Part shown: in pieces, positions 33,626 through 47,377 of the stretch
How positions within the stretch are numbered: the stretch's first letter is position 1
Layout of the letters: each line of letters begins with the position of its first letter
From: Thuidium tamariscinum
Taxonomy: Eukaryota; Streptophyta; Bryopsida; Hypnales; Thuidiaceae
DNA length: 64,000 nt
Direction: 5' to 3'
Assembly (NCBI GenBank): GCA_947034885.2
Contig: OX344752.2
Coordinates: 6,262,001 to 6,326,000 of the forward strand
Notes under the pieces: model-generated
What the model saw: only the letters and a program-made list of their open reading frames with translations
The model's database searches: none
What the model was told of the DNA's origin: nothing
Translations under genes and position numbers: made by a program

Positions 33626-36600
33626 AATGAATCTTAAATTGAAGCAACTTAATATGTGCAAACGCATGGTAGAGTCCAAAACTCCAAATGTATTGTAAAT
33701 ACAAAGTTCAACAATAAGACCTCTCAAAAAAATGTACGGAATTAATGAGAAGACAAATGAAAATGATAGGAAAATATATGCCCCTTCAAAGTAAAGTGAC
33801 TTTATGATGGTAACTTCAAAATGCCATGATGCGATTTTGTTGCCTCGTACAATAATGTAGTGCATTTTTGTTCTAAATTCCATAGCCCGTTTTATAGATG
33901 AATCTTATGAATGTTAATTCAAAGTAGCTTAGGAGGAATGAAAATCATGAGAGGATGAATAATGATTTTTTAAAACACATCCAAAAAAAAAGAAATTGTA
34001 TAGAAATCTAAGGTAAATGTAAAAAAAAATTAGTTTAAAAAAACAATAAATACAAATCTCTTTCAAATTAATAGACATTTTCAAAGAAGGGTACAAAAAC
34101 AAAATTGATCAAATTTGAGCCTACAAAATTCTTAGAAATATATATATATATATAAATAAATACTTCTCACATTGAAATTTTGAGACAATTAGAAAATGCA
34201 ACAAGTATATTAACTTATTATTCTACAAGACCCTATTTCAGAAAATATTGAGATTTGTTTCACCCTACTAAGAATTTGCCACTAAAAATTTCAAGAAGAC
34301 TTGTTGCATCTTCTAAGTCTATAAGGAATTAGTATATAAAGTAGTCTCTATAATTGAAAATTTGTAAAATATCATTGTAAAGTACTATTTGGAAGAAATT
34401 TTATAGATTTTGGGATGCAAATTCCATTTGTATGGTTAGATTTTGCACTATTATCACCAAAATCTTTTATAGAATTTGAAAGGAATACTTCAAAATTCCT
34501 TCCTAATTCAACTACAAGCAATATGTTTTTCTTTTTTGATTAAAATAAGTTGGAATAGATTTGAAATGAGTTTCTCTTTATTTATGCGGTTTATAAAAAG
34601 AATTGTGTCCTTTAGATTTATGACTTCGTTTTTGCAAGTTTAGTTTCAAAATAGAGTCAGTGCAATTTGGGCTCGATATACTTCTACATTTATAATTTTA
34701 GAAAAATATGTACTCTAATAATACTAAATCCAACCATTACATAGTTCAACAACTCAATAAAGTACGTCTTTTAGATTACAATGACTTTCATGTAAGCAAT
34801 AATGAGAAAGAAACATGAATTTCAATGTAACTCAAAACTTAACCACATGAGTTCAAAGAGGATATGAGTGACAAGACAATCTCATTATATACATTTAGCA
34901 TGGTAAGTGGTGAAACAATCCATTTGGGATATATTAATTAGAATTAGGGCCTATTTACATCAAAAGACTTAGGCACCAACCCACGAACATGAATGATACC
35001 TTGTTCAAGGTATGAGACCATTGTAAGTAGGATACCATGCTTGAAAACAAAGGACTTGTAAGTAGATAGTGGCCTAAACACTTGGTATAAACCAAAAGTG
35101 ATGAGCCATGGCCCATTGTGCGCTTGGGCTGAATTTTTTAAGTAGAGTTATGCATAGAAGCCTCTTTTAGATTTTCCCCATAGTCATAGAACTTCTTTAT
35201 AGTTGGTATTTTCCTACATATTTGTGTCCTATTTTGCTCTACTTCTCTCAAATTTTGGCCATTTTTGATGATTTTACACCAGAAATGGCCTTAATAGAAG
35301 CAATAAACTACTACAAAAAATGGGGTTATAATTGACTTAGCTACAATGACTGCATCGACAACAATTCTTGCAAATGACTATAAAATGACTATTTTGCAAT
35401 CATTGTTGTTGGTGCAGTCATTATGGGCAAGTCATTTATACCCCCGTTTTCTTGCAATGAACAAATATAAATAATTGGCTCACTAAAAGCCTTTCCAAAT
35501 TTCCTCTTGGCCTTTGGGGGTTAGGAACCTCTAAGACCTTTCCAAAAGATACTCCCTTTAGGCCTAAGAAGTCATTATCGACTTTGGCCATATAGGATTC
35601 CAACAAGGATTTTCATCCACAAAAAAGATGATGAGTTACAACCCAAGTTTTATTTGGTGTAAATCCAAAAGCTAGATACTATAGCTATGATCCAATCAAA
35701 CATTCCATTCTTTGGGGTCGAACCCAAAATTTCTTGGTGTAAACGGGCCTTTAGTAGGAACTCAATCATAGTAAAAGGATGACATTGGTATAAAACTAGA
35801 AGTCTATTATAAATAATGAATTCAATCATTTGAGATACTAAATCATTTTAAAATTTAGTGCAATGTTTTCTTCTTCTTTATGTCTTATGGATTTTGAATT
35901 TGCCTAGGTAACAATTCTAGCCTTCTATAAACATCTTCTTTAAAAATTTACAATGTACAACTTCATTATGCCTCCAAAATTGGGCACCAACTTGAATGTG
36001 CTATAATTTTCCATTGCATCAAAATTGTTTGTCATTCTTTGGATCCCTATAGTACCTTAGATCTTATTGAAATGATTTTAGTGTACCAACATATATCTTA
36101 CTAGAGGTCCATGACACCTTTTAAGAACATACATTAACAAAGAAAGTCTATAGCCATCTATTCAAATTTCAAAATCATTTTTTTTATATGATCGATTTGC
36201 TACATACTATTTGAATAATGTTCAATTTTTTTTTTTAAATTCTAAGATGAGCTTACAAGTCTTCTAGAACTCAAAAAGGCTTTAGAATTTTGTTGAATTT
36301 TTGAAAAAAAAGTGAAATTTTCCTATCAAATACAAAACATGCTTCTTAAAATGTATCTTTAGGTGAATATCAAATTGTACAAAATGATAGCATCAACCCA
36401 ATTTTTTTTGGCAATCTATATTTCAAATATGGCTACAATCACTTAAACTTCAATAAATACTAGGATAAATACTCATTTTTAGAAATCATTTTTCAAAATT
36501 TTTAAAGATGAATTGAAACAAAAATTTAGGAAGCTTATTTTTTATTTACTTTGTTGATGAGAAGGTAAAAATATAGTCATTTCAAATGTCAAAATCGAGT

Positions 36601-37500
36601 AATTATGCCCTCTATTTCCAAAAAGATTTGTGATTCTTTTGTAACCATGGAATTCATCCTTTTTGGTATTGTTTGAAAATATTTTCTTTAAAAAGTATCC
36701 AAGAGCACCTATTCCTTTTACACAAAATTTCTATGATTAACATTTATACTATTCTATCTTATATAAAAAGATTCTTTGTCATCCTTTCAACGCTTAAGGT
36801 GGGCTTACATGCAAAGCTCAATGAGTAGAAAAAGTACCGAGAGACAAGAACAATTTCACTAATCATCAGTAACAATGGAAGTAGAAAAATGAGTTCCATC
36901 AATATCAATGCATTCTACACTGTACAAAAAACATAAATCAAATGCTTTCTATAATCCGGTGTTAGTGAACATACCCACCCACTCACTAACATGTGTGAGG
37001 AGGTCCTCAAGTGGGGTTTAAACTAAGATCCACAACAAAGGAACTCAAGAAATTAAGCAATTGTATTGGTTGAGAGTATAGATACAATTGGTCAAAAGCA
37101 ATCCTACTGGTTGTGTTGATTTTTTAACCCAATTTTCAACCCTAGTGTAAACCCAACCTCAATGTCTATAACAAAGTTTTACAAGGTCAACAACTTATGC
37201 ATTGTTGTTTCCAACAATTGGATGAGAATCATCCATTTCTCACCATGACAACAGTGATTTTAGAACATATTCAAGGTTTTTAGCCAAATGTTCATTTTTG
37301 AAAGATTTTTAAAAATTTATACAAAGGGCATGAAAAAATTAAGTAGAAAATGAGCGAAATTTAGCCAGTTTTGGGATCACTGCATGGCAACATGTAAAGC
37401 AAAATGATTGGTAGGGCCACTATTCTAGTGCGTTGCTAATCATGCCAACAAGTAAGTAATGCCAACGTCAACAAAAATTAAAGGTGAAGCCCACTTTCAC
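33626..37500. other. AT-rich desert, no gene recognised
   Basis: Nearly 4 kb with no credible gene. At about 35307-35455 a weak foldback starts ACTACTACAAAAAATGGGG and ends with CCCCGTTTTCTTGCAATG, and may be an eroded CACTA-like MITE. AT microsatellite at about 34138-34155. Confidence 0.35.
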
Positions 37501-37944
37501 GTGAAGATCCCCAATTGATTGGCTTGTGGAGGAGCGGTTATGGAAGTTGTAGTCCAGGCCGGTGACGGAACCAATTGACTCTTTAAGTTTGACGAAATCA
37601 TGTTTTTGTTTTGTTTTGTTTTTTGTTTTACTGTAACTTTCTCATCTGCATGGAGTTCATTCTAGATGAAACTGAAATCCAGCCCCCCATGCGGCCTAAC
37701 TTCCAGGGGCCCCAGGAAAAGGAGGCAGGCAAGCGTGACATCTGTTGTGCATCACGGGCTGTTGACAGAGTCTTTGGGATGGAAGGCATCAATTTTTCTG
37801 CAACAGTGTCATTACGACAAAAACACAAATGGCCAAGGCAAAGACAAAGAGGAGGACGGAGATGGAAGACTGAACTGAATGGCAAAAGTTTGTCCACAGC
37901 TTAACTGCAAAATAGTGAAATCAAGTTGCCCCATGGTCGTGTCT

Positions 37945-38587
37945 ATAGTATTGCGACGAGCCGATTGTGGAGGCCATTTTGCCTGCAAGACGTTAAACAC
38001 CCCCCATCGAGCCTTCTGCGGAGGTTGCTTTACCCCCCTGTTTTACCCCTGGAGAAAACGCAGGAACTTTTTATCAGCTACCCATAATTTTTTTTGCAAA
38101 TTTTGAGTTCATATTTGGAATCAGAGGACCCGAATTAGCTAGGGGAGATGAAGATAATAACAATTGAGACGGCACAAAATAGGGGGCTTTTTTTTACATT
38201 CACCCCTGCGCAGAATAAAGTAGCTTCCACAGAAGGCTCGATGGGGGGTGTTTAACGTCTCGCATTTTGGGTGAATTGACCCCCCTTATTGCCCCGCCGG
38301 AACAAACCTTGGAATATTTTATTTCTTGCAAATTTTATTTTTTGCAAATTCTAAATTCATATATGGAATCAGAGCCCCCCCCCCTTTTATCCTGGGGAAA
38401 ATGTTGGAACGTTTTACTTGCTGTGCAAAATAACATTTGCAAGTTCTGAGTTCATATTTACAATCGAAGACTCCAAATTGGTCTGGGGAGTTTCTAACAT
38501 TCATATTTCCACAACACAAAATAGGGGGCTTTTTTTTTACTTTCACCCTCACTTGTGGCTCCACAGTTGGCTCGTCACACTACTTTA
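37945..38587. mobile_element. TIR element family R7, copy 2, with nested inverted repeats
   Basis: The left end contains GCGACGAGCCGATTGTGGAG. The right end read on the minus strand contains TAAAGTAGTGTGACGAGCC. These ends match the copy at 13168-13685. The interior holds a second inverted pair at 37989 and 38259, plus repeated AATTCTGAGTTCATATTT-like segments at about 38100, 38345 and 38445 that also occur near 2770 and 14010. Non-coding. Overlapping open frames just upstream (37611-37904) match nothing. Confidence 0.5.
37989..38259. mobile_element. Inner TIR element with GACGTTAAAC ends
   Basis: GACGTTAAACACCCCCCATC at the left is mirrored by GATGGGGGGTGTTTAACGTC at the right. Homology continues inward through CGAGCCTTCTGYGG, giving arms of about 45 bp. 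It lies wholly inside the R7 element. The GACGTTAAA start is shared with the element at 13757-14192, suggesting one superfamily. Confidence 0.55.
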
Positions 38588-38879
38588 GACAAACCTTGCC
38601 CCATAGGTACTAATTTCTTGAAATTTGATATGATTTAAAAATTTTCAATTATTCTACAATACAATAATGCATTACGTTTGGATTAGTATTGTAGTAGTTG
38701 GGATTCATGAACCTCTATGTGTACAAATGAAAATATTTAAAAAAATATTTATTGATTTAAATGGCTTGTAAAGTAACTCATCTTGATGTAAAGGCAATCT
38801 AATTGTTAAATCAACCTAATTTCATTGTAGTAGAACCTCTTTAACCCAACCAATACATGATTGGTGTACAAATTGGAAT

Positions 38880-39260
38880 TAGGACTACATTAGGTTGATT
38901 TGTGGCCACATTCAATGCCTTGGGAGATGGTCATGGAGTTATTAGGGATTGTTTCAGGACACTTACACCGTTCTAGTATAAACCTACCATAAAAAGTTAT
39001 TCTTTTATTCTTTCATGTCAAAGCCATGTTAAGAAATCATGTAGCCATGTTAAAAAAATGTTGTGAGTACTATAGGTGGTAAGATGACTGTTACGGAAAC
39101 ACTTCTTGCTGATTTGGGACACTTTACAGACTCTTTTGGGCTGATTAGGCTTCGCACACTTCAAAAATTCATAAAAATATTCATACTTAATTGAAAAATA
39201 AAAATCAGTCAGTAGCTCTCATCTTCCCTCACATTTGTCTTTGTGTGAAAACACATGTGA
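38880..39260 (+). repeat. Dispersed repeat family R6, copy 3
   Basis: It shares ACTACATTAGGTTGATTTGT, ATGTTGTGAGTACTATAGG and TTCATAAAAATATTCA blocks with copies at 1945 and 29415 in the same order. Non-coding. This copy continues upstream to about 38.82 kb. Confidence 0.45.
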
Positions 39261-41038
39261 ATTTTTTTTGAAATTGCAACAAGTCAGACCACTCATTCCG
39301 TCTGCCTGTCATAGGCAGGTTTACCTTGGCGAGGTTCTAACTTCTGTGAAGCGTGCTGCAGGGAGTTTTGCACGCTGTCTGCACTGCAGGTGCAAGAGTT
39401 CTGGCATTTGCAGTTGGTCTCCCCTCTCCAACGGAAATAAGTTACTCTTCAGTGAAGACCAACATACCAATGTCATCACTCAAGACCAGTTTGTTTTTTC
39501 AATTCTTGTGAAGTGCCAAAATGGCAATATTTCATCTTATTGTGGAGCTCCAAATCTCAACATTCATCCATATATTGGATAGAAAATATCAGATTAGCAC
39601 ATAATACATAATACATATCTATCATTTTATTTTCATCCATTATTTGGTGATTCCATCCACTATTTAAAAAAAATTGAAGTTTATTGGTGATTTCATCCAA
39701 AATTTAACTGTTTTTTTCCTATAGGCTTGGTGCTAGGCCAAAAAATTTGGTGCAATTTTGCACCAAATCGCCAGAAAAGACAACCCTACTCAAGCCCCCC
39801 CTCTTGGTTGGCTTCAATCAAATTCATGCAACCAATACTTTATGTGCCCTATAATGAAATTATGTTTCATTTGTTTAAAAAAAAAAGCATTAAATAAAAT
39901 TTGAGGCCTTGAGAGGGTTGTTTTGGGTCTGTTTTGAGAACAATTCCCAAATTGTTGGCCACTGTCAGGCGAGCAATTACACCAGTTTTTTTTTACAATA
40001 AAGAAAATTGGGTCCTGAAATGTGTAAAAAAAGTCAAAAAAAAAATCAATGATGTACAATCTCACCCACATCGAATTCCTGTGATTTGGGGTTCATACAG
40101 CAGTTTACGCGTTCCTACGGCAGTTTCTGTGTTCTTGCAGTTTGGGAACCCGCGGCCCTCCCAAGACTTCAAATTTCATCTAATGAAGTTGTGCATGATT
40201 TTGTTTTTTAATTAACTTAATGTACACAAGGTACAATTGGGCATTTGGGGGATGCTTGCTTGCTCCCTCACTCTCATGATCAACCCATCAGTGAGTGCAG
40301 CAGAGTACGACCAAATGCTGGTTTCCAAGGACCTTGAAGATAAGAACAACGAACTTAACTTATTGGGTGTCACACGAGCCGTTTGGAGTATTAAAATGGC
40401 AAGTGGAAGCACGAGACTGAAAGGGGGGCTCGGGCTCCCAAATGGCAGGTGGTGCAGTTTTTGTCTGCACCCCATTCATCACAGTTCTTGGATCCATCCC
40501 AACTTCCTTTGAAAATGTTTCTATTTTGGGGGGTCTTCATGTAGGCTTTTTAGGGCCCCGCCTGACTTCAGGCAAGATTCAGCTCATGTGCTGAAAAGGT
40601 AAACAAAAATGAAGCATGGAGTCCAACAGGGAATCAATGTCATACATAACTGATGTGGTGGAAAACTTAACCCTTGAGGGCAGAGCGTGCCTGTTTTGGT
40701 TGATTGGATCCAAATTTTGGAAATAATAATTCAAAGCCAAGCGTCCACTGGAAAGCAGGATTTGAATGGAATAGGAGGGTATGGAAATTGTGCATCTGAC
40801 AAGTCCATATACAGTGATTTTGAATGAATATTGACCCCACACCACAAAGGGAATCTTAGTGAGGTACGAGGGAATTTGAATCTCACAAAATGTTTCATTT
40901 GATTGAAGTTCATGTTCCTTCCATGCTCCCAAAGCAAGACAAGGTTTGATTTATTTCAATTTGTCCACTGTAGACCAACTTCCAATCAAAGTACAAGTGA
41001 AGACTAGAAAGGGCACTTTAGGCCTTAAAAGATTAAGG
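39261..41038. other. Mixed intergenic sequence with a retroposon-like tail
   Basis: No gene is recognised. AATGAAATTATGTTTCATTTG followed by an A-run (about 39854-39890) mirrors the putative retroposon 3' end at 3040. A perfect small hairpin TTTGGTGCAATTTTGCACCAAA lies at about 39747-39768. Open frames up to 117 codons (40579-40932 minus) show no domain. Confidence 0.35.
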
Positions 41039-41308
41039 CAGGTACCATCTAAACCGCCACTTTTTGTTATTGCTCCTATTACTATTATTAGGTTGATCAA
41101 AATTTAATATTTTCTTGTTGGTAAGTAAAAGGAGGTTCTAGCGTAGCAAAAAAATGTGATATTTGGGTAATGTACACAAAAGTTATGAAGGAACAACCTT
41201 GGGTTCAAAAATGATTTCTTGCCCATAGGTACATGATTGATTTTGGGGATGGTTGCATAGTGAAGATGGCAATTTAGAATCAATCTTGCATTTTTGGATG
41301 CACACCTC
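41039..41308 (+). mobile_element. Degraded mariner-like MITE, copy F
   Basis: The left end AGGCAGGTACCATCTAAACC, an internal TACACAAAAGTTATGAAGG block and a GTACATGATTGATTTTGGGG block match copies A and C. The right end is a weakened TGGATGCACACCTCAA. No target duplication is clear. Confidence 0.45.
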
Positions 41309-41349
41309 AAATACTATCTATAGAAACTAAGTAAATTTTTGCATTGATG

Positions 41350-42010
41350 GTGGTAGTGGGTCATGTATTAATCTCCAAAATGCCCAACGTCTTTTTTGAG
41401 CTTCATGGAATTTTCTCAAAACTAAACAAGAAGCATAAGTTTTGGTAGATTTGATCATTTTTAAAAATGTATACAACCATACAAATTTAGATTAGGCTTA
41501 TTGTAGATTACATAGGAAAAGAAAATTCAATGATGTCACTTATGGATTGAAAGATTATAATGTTTAATCAAGAAGATGTCAAGGTTGTGAAAAGTCATTA
41601 AATATTTGAAGACTTCCAATTCCTTTTTCTACATGTCAAATCTACAATTAAGGTCATGGAAAAAATGTGTTGGTTAAAGGACATAATGGTATGACTATAA
41701 TTAATTTTTGGCTTCCTAGAATCTACTTTACAATTTTTTTAAATTAATAATATAATTTTGATATGATTTTTTTTGTCAAGATCTTGTATATTTGAGTCTC
41801 ATATCTAAGAACCTCTAACACTAAAAAAATCAAGATTTCCAATAGACACCTTTGGTACAAAATCTTCAATAGAAAAGTCTTGAATGATTTTTTTCAAAAT
41901 CAAATTTCTTGAGGTTTTGAATAGAATTTAAAGGATATAAAATAAAAAATAAAGCATCAAAACTATCATTTTGGCTAGATTTTATTTAACTTGTTCATAC
42001 CCAATTATAG
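41350..42010 (+). repeat. Dispersed repeat family R5, copy 2
   Basis: Blocks run in the same order as copies at 30485 and 52925, for example TATGGATTGAAAGATTATAA and AAATCAAGATTTCCAATAG. Non-coding. Confidence 0.5.
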
Positions 42011-44739
42011 AACCTTTGCCATTTAGGGTTTAAGAATTTTTGAAATTGTATTTTTTTGGAGTATGTAGGAAGTAAATAGCAAAAAAAAGAGAATTTCCAA
42101 AATTTTGAGGAATCATGTTCAATTTGATAAAAAAAGAAGCCATGAATTCATTGCTTTACTTCGAGATTGTAGAAATTTTAACTCATCACTTTTAGATCCA
42201 CAAACTTACCTTCATTTGGTTTCTAAGGTCAAAGTCAATCAAATCACCTCTAGTTGAATAGAAAAGGAATACACATGCAGTCATTCATCTATACAAGAGT
42301 GCTCATTGTATTTGAAGATTATATTAACATGAATTTTTTTTACTTGTATTAAAAGTTTTTATCATCAATGACTTAATTATTTTTTAAAAATAATTTAAAA
42401 CATTGATAATTTACTTTAAGCAAGTTTGTTACTTGTAAATCCAAATTTTGTTCAAAATCTCTAATTCTTTAATCGTTTATGGATATTTTTGTAAGTATAC
42501 AAAACATTTTAAAAACCATTATACATGGTAAGCTACTTTGAATCTTTCTATTATATTCAATGAAATGAAAGTTATAAAGAGTTAAGTTTTGACAACAATG
42601 AGGGCAAGAATAATACTTAAAGCTAATTTTTGAACTCAAAATTCCAATTTTCAAGTAAAAACAAGAACATAGGATATGTATTGCTAATTGAAACATTTGC
42701 ACTTTGGAATTGATATTCTACAATTTAGTAGACCTTAATGTTCCTAAAAATCTCGGATTTTCATTCATCATGTCTTTCTTCCACTTAATAATAGTTTGGG
42801 TGGATTGTTTGATTGTTTAATATATTATATATTACAACTCTCATGTTTACAAATTTAGATTCAATTTACATGAATGTGAAAACTATCACCAAACACAATA
42901 TACTAATAACTACACCTAAAATGAACCACTCTTCAAAATCAACCCCTAATTATGAAGAGAAAAGGAATAGGAAGGATATCCAAAATGGTACATTACTCAA
43001 GGATAAGTGCAAAGTTGGAGTTAGGGGTCATTTAGAGTAGTGTGTAGCTCTATATGTATTGTGGAGGTGGAAATCTTACAAGTGGTCCATAATTTTGGAT
43101 ACACTTTGTGTTGTATAAAATTCTTCTTTGGCACATGTTTTGATACTACTTACTAGTATCCTTTTTTCATGCCCATCAAGTGCATTTTGGCATCACCTGA
43201 TGACACTCTCAGCATCTTACACCTTGTATCTTTGAAAATTTGTAATTAATTCACTACAAGTCCAAATTTTTTGGAATTGCTTGCATTTTGGTGGTTCACC
43301 AAAGTGCAAAGATTGTTGTTTATTTTCTACAACACATCAAATGTGCCACAAAACTTATTTGAACGCTTGTAGGTGTAGGACTTTTAAACATGCACTTAGT
43401 TTTTGACTATCAATGCATCATGAGGGAAGATTTCCAATATTAACCTTGGACTACCGCCAACATCATTTTGTGGCATTTAGATGACAGTCTAGGGTTAAGA
43501 GGTTAACAATAGTTTTTTCATCTATTCTTTTTTTATGACCTTTCATGTTGAGTTACAAAGAGTATCCAACTAAGTTTTTAGTTTGACTAATGTTTGTTTT
43601 CATGTAGTTGAGAAGTAACTAAAGAAAACGGATGGCAAAATTTGCCATTTTAGTATATTTTAGTTGAAAAATTGAATAAATCTAAAATTTCTCCACAAAA
43701 ATGATGTTTTTTGAGTTTGAGCCTAATTGATGAAATGAAGGTCTTCTATTCTAGGTTCTAATCCAATTGGAATTTTGTAAAAGTATACTTAATATTTTAT
43801 TACAATTTGAACTTTGGTTGTATTTTCAATGTCTAATGCATTCTATTGCATTTTATTTATAGAAGTACACGGAAATTGAGTTTATACCATGATGTCTGTC
43901 ACTATCTTCTAAGATTACAGAAATGACCGTGCAAACCCACCCATCCTTCGGGAAGAAAAACAAGAGGTGTCAATTAAAAGACACCCTCCAAAAGAAATAA
44001 ACAAACAAACAAATCATTGATTAAAAAAGGGAAGGATCCCCTTCCCTACCAAGATGGCTCTTCATCTAAATACTGGTCATTTCAATTCCTAGATATGGTA
44101 TAGATACAATACAAAATTTGGATACAATTATGGTATAAATATACAATTAGAAATATGGTTATGCAAGCACATATATATATATATATGACAACAAATACAA
44201 ATACTAGAATGGATACTAGATACAAGAGGGGATGGATGGGAGATAATCCCATATTGATTGTCAAATTTACTAGTGTTGAAAATTATAAGTAGGAGGTAGG
44301 AGGGGAGGGTTGGAAGATAATTAATTTTAATCAATTAATTTTTGTGTACTTGGGGGGTTTGGAGGAATTTAACATTTTTTTTGGCACACTTTTTTGGCTG
44401 TCTTTTTGGGTGGACCTCACTACCCACTCAAAAGACAACCCACCAACTTGGTGTAATGTATACAAATGGTGAAATTTTCAGATTTTATGAGATAACTTTC
44501 TATTTGATATGATTTTATCTTCACTTTCTCTTCAAAATTTCTTAGAACAATCAATTTTCCTCAAAAAAATCTAAATTTTTTGTGAAGTAGTAGAGAAGAC
44601 ATGTAACTCCATCTCTGAAAAATAAATTAAAATTTTTTCATACATATCCAGGTCCAAAATGGCAACAAACTGAGTGACAAGCAACCAAGCTTGAAATCAG
44701 TGGTTAGAGGTCTGTCCTTTAAGGGTTAAAGGAGTGAGT
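42011..44739. other. AT-rich desert, no gene recognised
   Basis: Open frames are 60-77 codons and domain-free. An (AT)n microsatellite is at about 44170-44187. No other structure is supported. Confidence 0.4.
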
Positions 44740-47377
44740 GCAGAGTTTATTTAGCGTGATAGAAACCGTGGAACCGACGTGCTAGTCAACGATTAGCAAA
44801 ATACTGTACTGCACAAACAGCATGCCAATTGGACTGAACCCTGCTTTTTTAATTTCTAATTTTTCTGACACAACGAAAGGATACTGAACTCAATACATGA
44901 ACCTCGTGGATCGAAATGTTTCAGTTTTATCTCTTCCCATGCCAGTACTGACTGTACTGTACTGGTGGAGTGTGGGTCTGAGCTACCTCGGCATGGATTT
45001 CAAGGTCGTTCCAACTGGATTGCTACAGCAGCCAACTATCCCACGTAGCTGAAACATTGGCCGTGTTACTACAGTACGTAACTTCACACGTACCGAGCAG
45101 ATCAACCCATAGCCACTTGGTATTGCACTGTACCAGCTCCCTGCATGCAAGCATCCTAGCTGGAGTCTCAAATCAGGATGGCGAATTGAAGTTACGGTAC
45201 CTTATAAGTTAACTGAATTAAGTTAGCAGCACACTCGAACCGATCGTCTTTGGAGTGGCCCACAGACGAGCTTGCTACCCGTGGGATTGATCAAGGCGCA
45301 GCAGCAGGCCGGGGAATAGCCTCTACCTGTTGTTGTAAGATAGCTGGGTATTTAACTGATATATTCAGTTGCCTGCTGATGAAGGAGAGCCGCAGGAGCC
45401 CGCAACAGTAACAAGGTGGCAGCCTCTGCGGTTGAATTGTCAGAGGGATTGCGCATTCATGATTGCGCAGAGCGTGCACAGCGACGGAGAGGCCGAGGGG
45501 CGGCCCCACGGCCCATGCTCCATGATGAATGCATGATACGTTGCCCACTGGCACCCACCAGCCAGCCCATGTGGGTCGCTCCGATCCTGCAGTACCTTAC
45601 TGTTCTCAAGTCTCTCCCCAGCTAGGGCAGCATCTCCATCACCATCTTGTCCCCACTTTCAAAAGCGAATCGACTAGCTATAGTATTCTGTGATCGAATA
45701 ACGTATTGGGGGACTTTCTTTCTTTCCAGGCGCATCGGGCCACCTGCAGCATCCGACGTCCAATTCGATCAGTCTAGGACCTCAAAATGGAGAACCAAGA
45801 GATTCCAATCAACCAAAGCACATCAAGCAGGAATCTCCAGAGCTTCACGTCTTCCCTGTACTTGTTAGACATTTGGAACCTGGATGGGAGAGGATAAGAG
45901 CACACTTTCGAGATATTAAATGGATAATTTGACATCGAGCATAGAGATTGTAAAGTCAAATCAAGGGGAGCGAAAATGCAGCTCGAAGAAGTGCAAACTA
46001 TCAAAATTTATATGACTTCCATAAATGTGTTCAGTACCGGAAGACCTACCTCTGGAAACATCGTTGTCACGAGCGTTGGAACAACCATTGGTGTTAAAAC
46101 TTACAACCTGAAGAACTCATTTCTCGCTCTTGAGTCACCCAAAAGGATCTGCAAAGATGTCAAAGTAAACTGCCATTCTATCAGAGATGTACAACATGAA
46201 CCAAAAGCTGCATAACGACTCTCTGCACAATTCAAGCAACCTCCCTGCACAAGCAACTTTAGAACCACCTCATTTGCTCAGAACCTGTAAATGAACTGAT
46301 CACGGATCTGCACTGTGGTGCAAAGATCTATTGATGAAAGCACTTCAGAAGACCGATAAAAATTGAACAGAACACATTGGTAGTGAATGACCATCGACTG
46401 TGCTCCAGAAATTCTACAATAGAAACCATTGAAGGCATGAAGGCAGGCAATCAATCAAGACGCAATTAAGACATAAAGGCATGCAAATATGAGAGAGAAC
46501 TTCATAAGCTGGAGTGAGCGTTTATCGGCGTTAAAACTTCCAACCAAGTATAGTACAGTACTTGGAAAGTACGGAGTAAAACTTAGGACACATGGAACGC
46601 CGGTGCCGCTGGTAACTGATCCAAGTCTGCCACGTACGTGTGTGCCTTTCATACCCAGTCCACGTGGAGAGGCGCATGCTCCTCTAGGTCTTCCGTCCAC
46701 CCTCAGGATTACGATGGCCCCGCCAAGGTCAGTACTCTTTCCGTCAGCATACAGAAATCTTCGATTCTCGTAACTCTCGTAAAGAACATGACCACTACAG
46801 AAAGTTTCCCTATAGTTTCATATAACTGTCGGAAGATTACAGATCAAGACTCAAGCTTGACTTAAACGCTATGCATCTTCTTAACAATCTCCATTTGATA
46901 ACGAAACGCACAAGGCAAAGGCATCGAGGAATTCAGATCTCTAGATGTAAAAACATGAGGCTGAAAACAGTCTCAATAGTGCCCAAACACGAATGCATGA
47001 CTCAAATTATGGCAACTGAGCTTTATGAAATTACAAGACGATTTACAAGAAAAGGTCAGCACGAGAAGAGAATGTGAAGGTGGCGTGTGCCGATGTCTTA
47101 TCGGAACCTGATCCTTTTTTCCTTCTTGATCAACAAAGATACAGAAGCTTCGTTTCCAAGCATGGCCAAATTTGCACGGCGTATCCTCTTTCTATCTACT
47201 ATATATACAAGTACCATGAGCAGTAGTAGAGAGCACCACGACCTGTCACGAGAGCTGTGAATCTACTGAACAGTATGCTTTGTCTGCAACAAAGCTCCTT
47301 ACAAAGACTCCGGCAAGCAAGCTACTCGCAGATATGCTCTATGACGCCGCACCTCAACAAATCCAGAATGCAAAAAT
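44740..47377. other. Transition from desert to the RING gene; no gene assigned
   Basis: Sequence becomes less AT-rich and loses the desert repeats from about 44.7 kb, as expected near genes. The part next to 47377 probably includes the 3' UTR of the RING gene. Open frames of 60-94 codons overlap on both strands (for example 46489-46773 plus and 45976-46215 plus), but none has a domain or splice partner that I recognise. A non-coding transcript is possible. Confidence 0.35.

Noticed and set aside
35307..35455. Another CACTA-type MITE
   Set aside because: The ends are only loosely inverted and no target duplication is visible, so I mention it but do not call it.
45128..45155. GCTCCCTGCATGC text resembling miR160
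   Set aside because: Only about 14 of 21 bases match, and no complementary star arm is found within about 200 bases.
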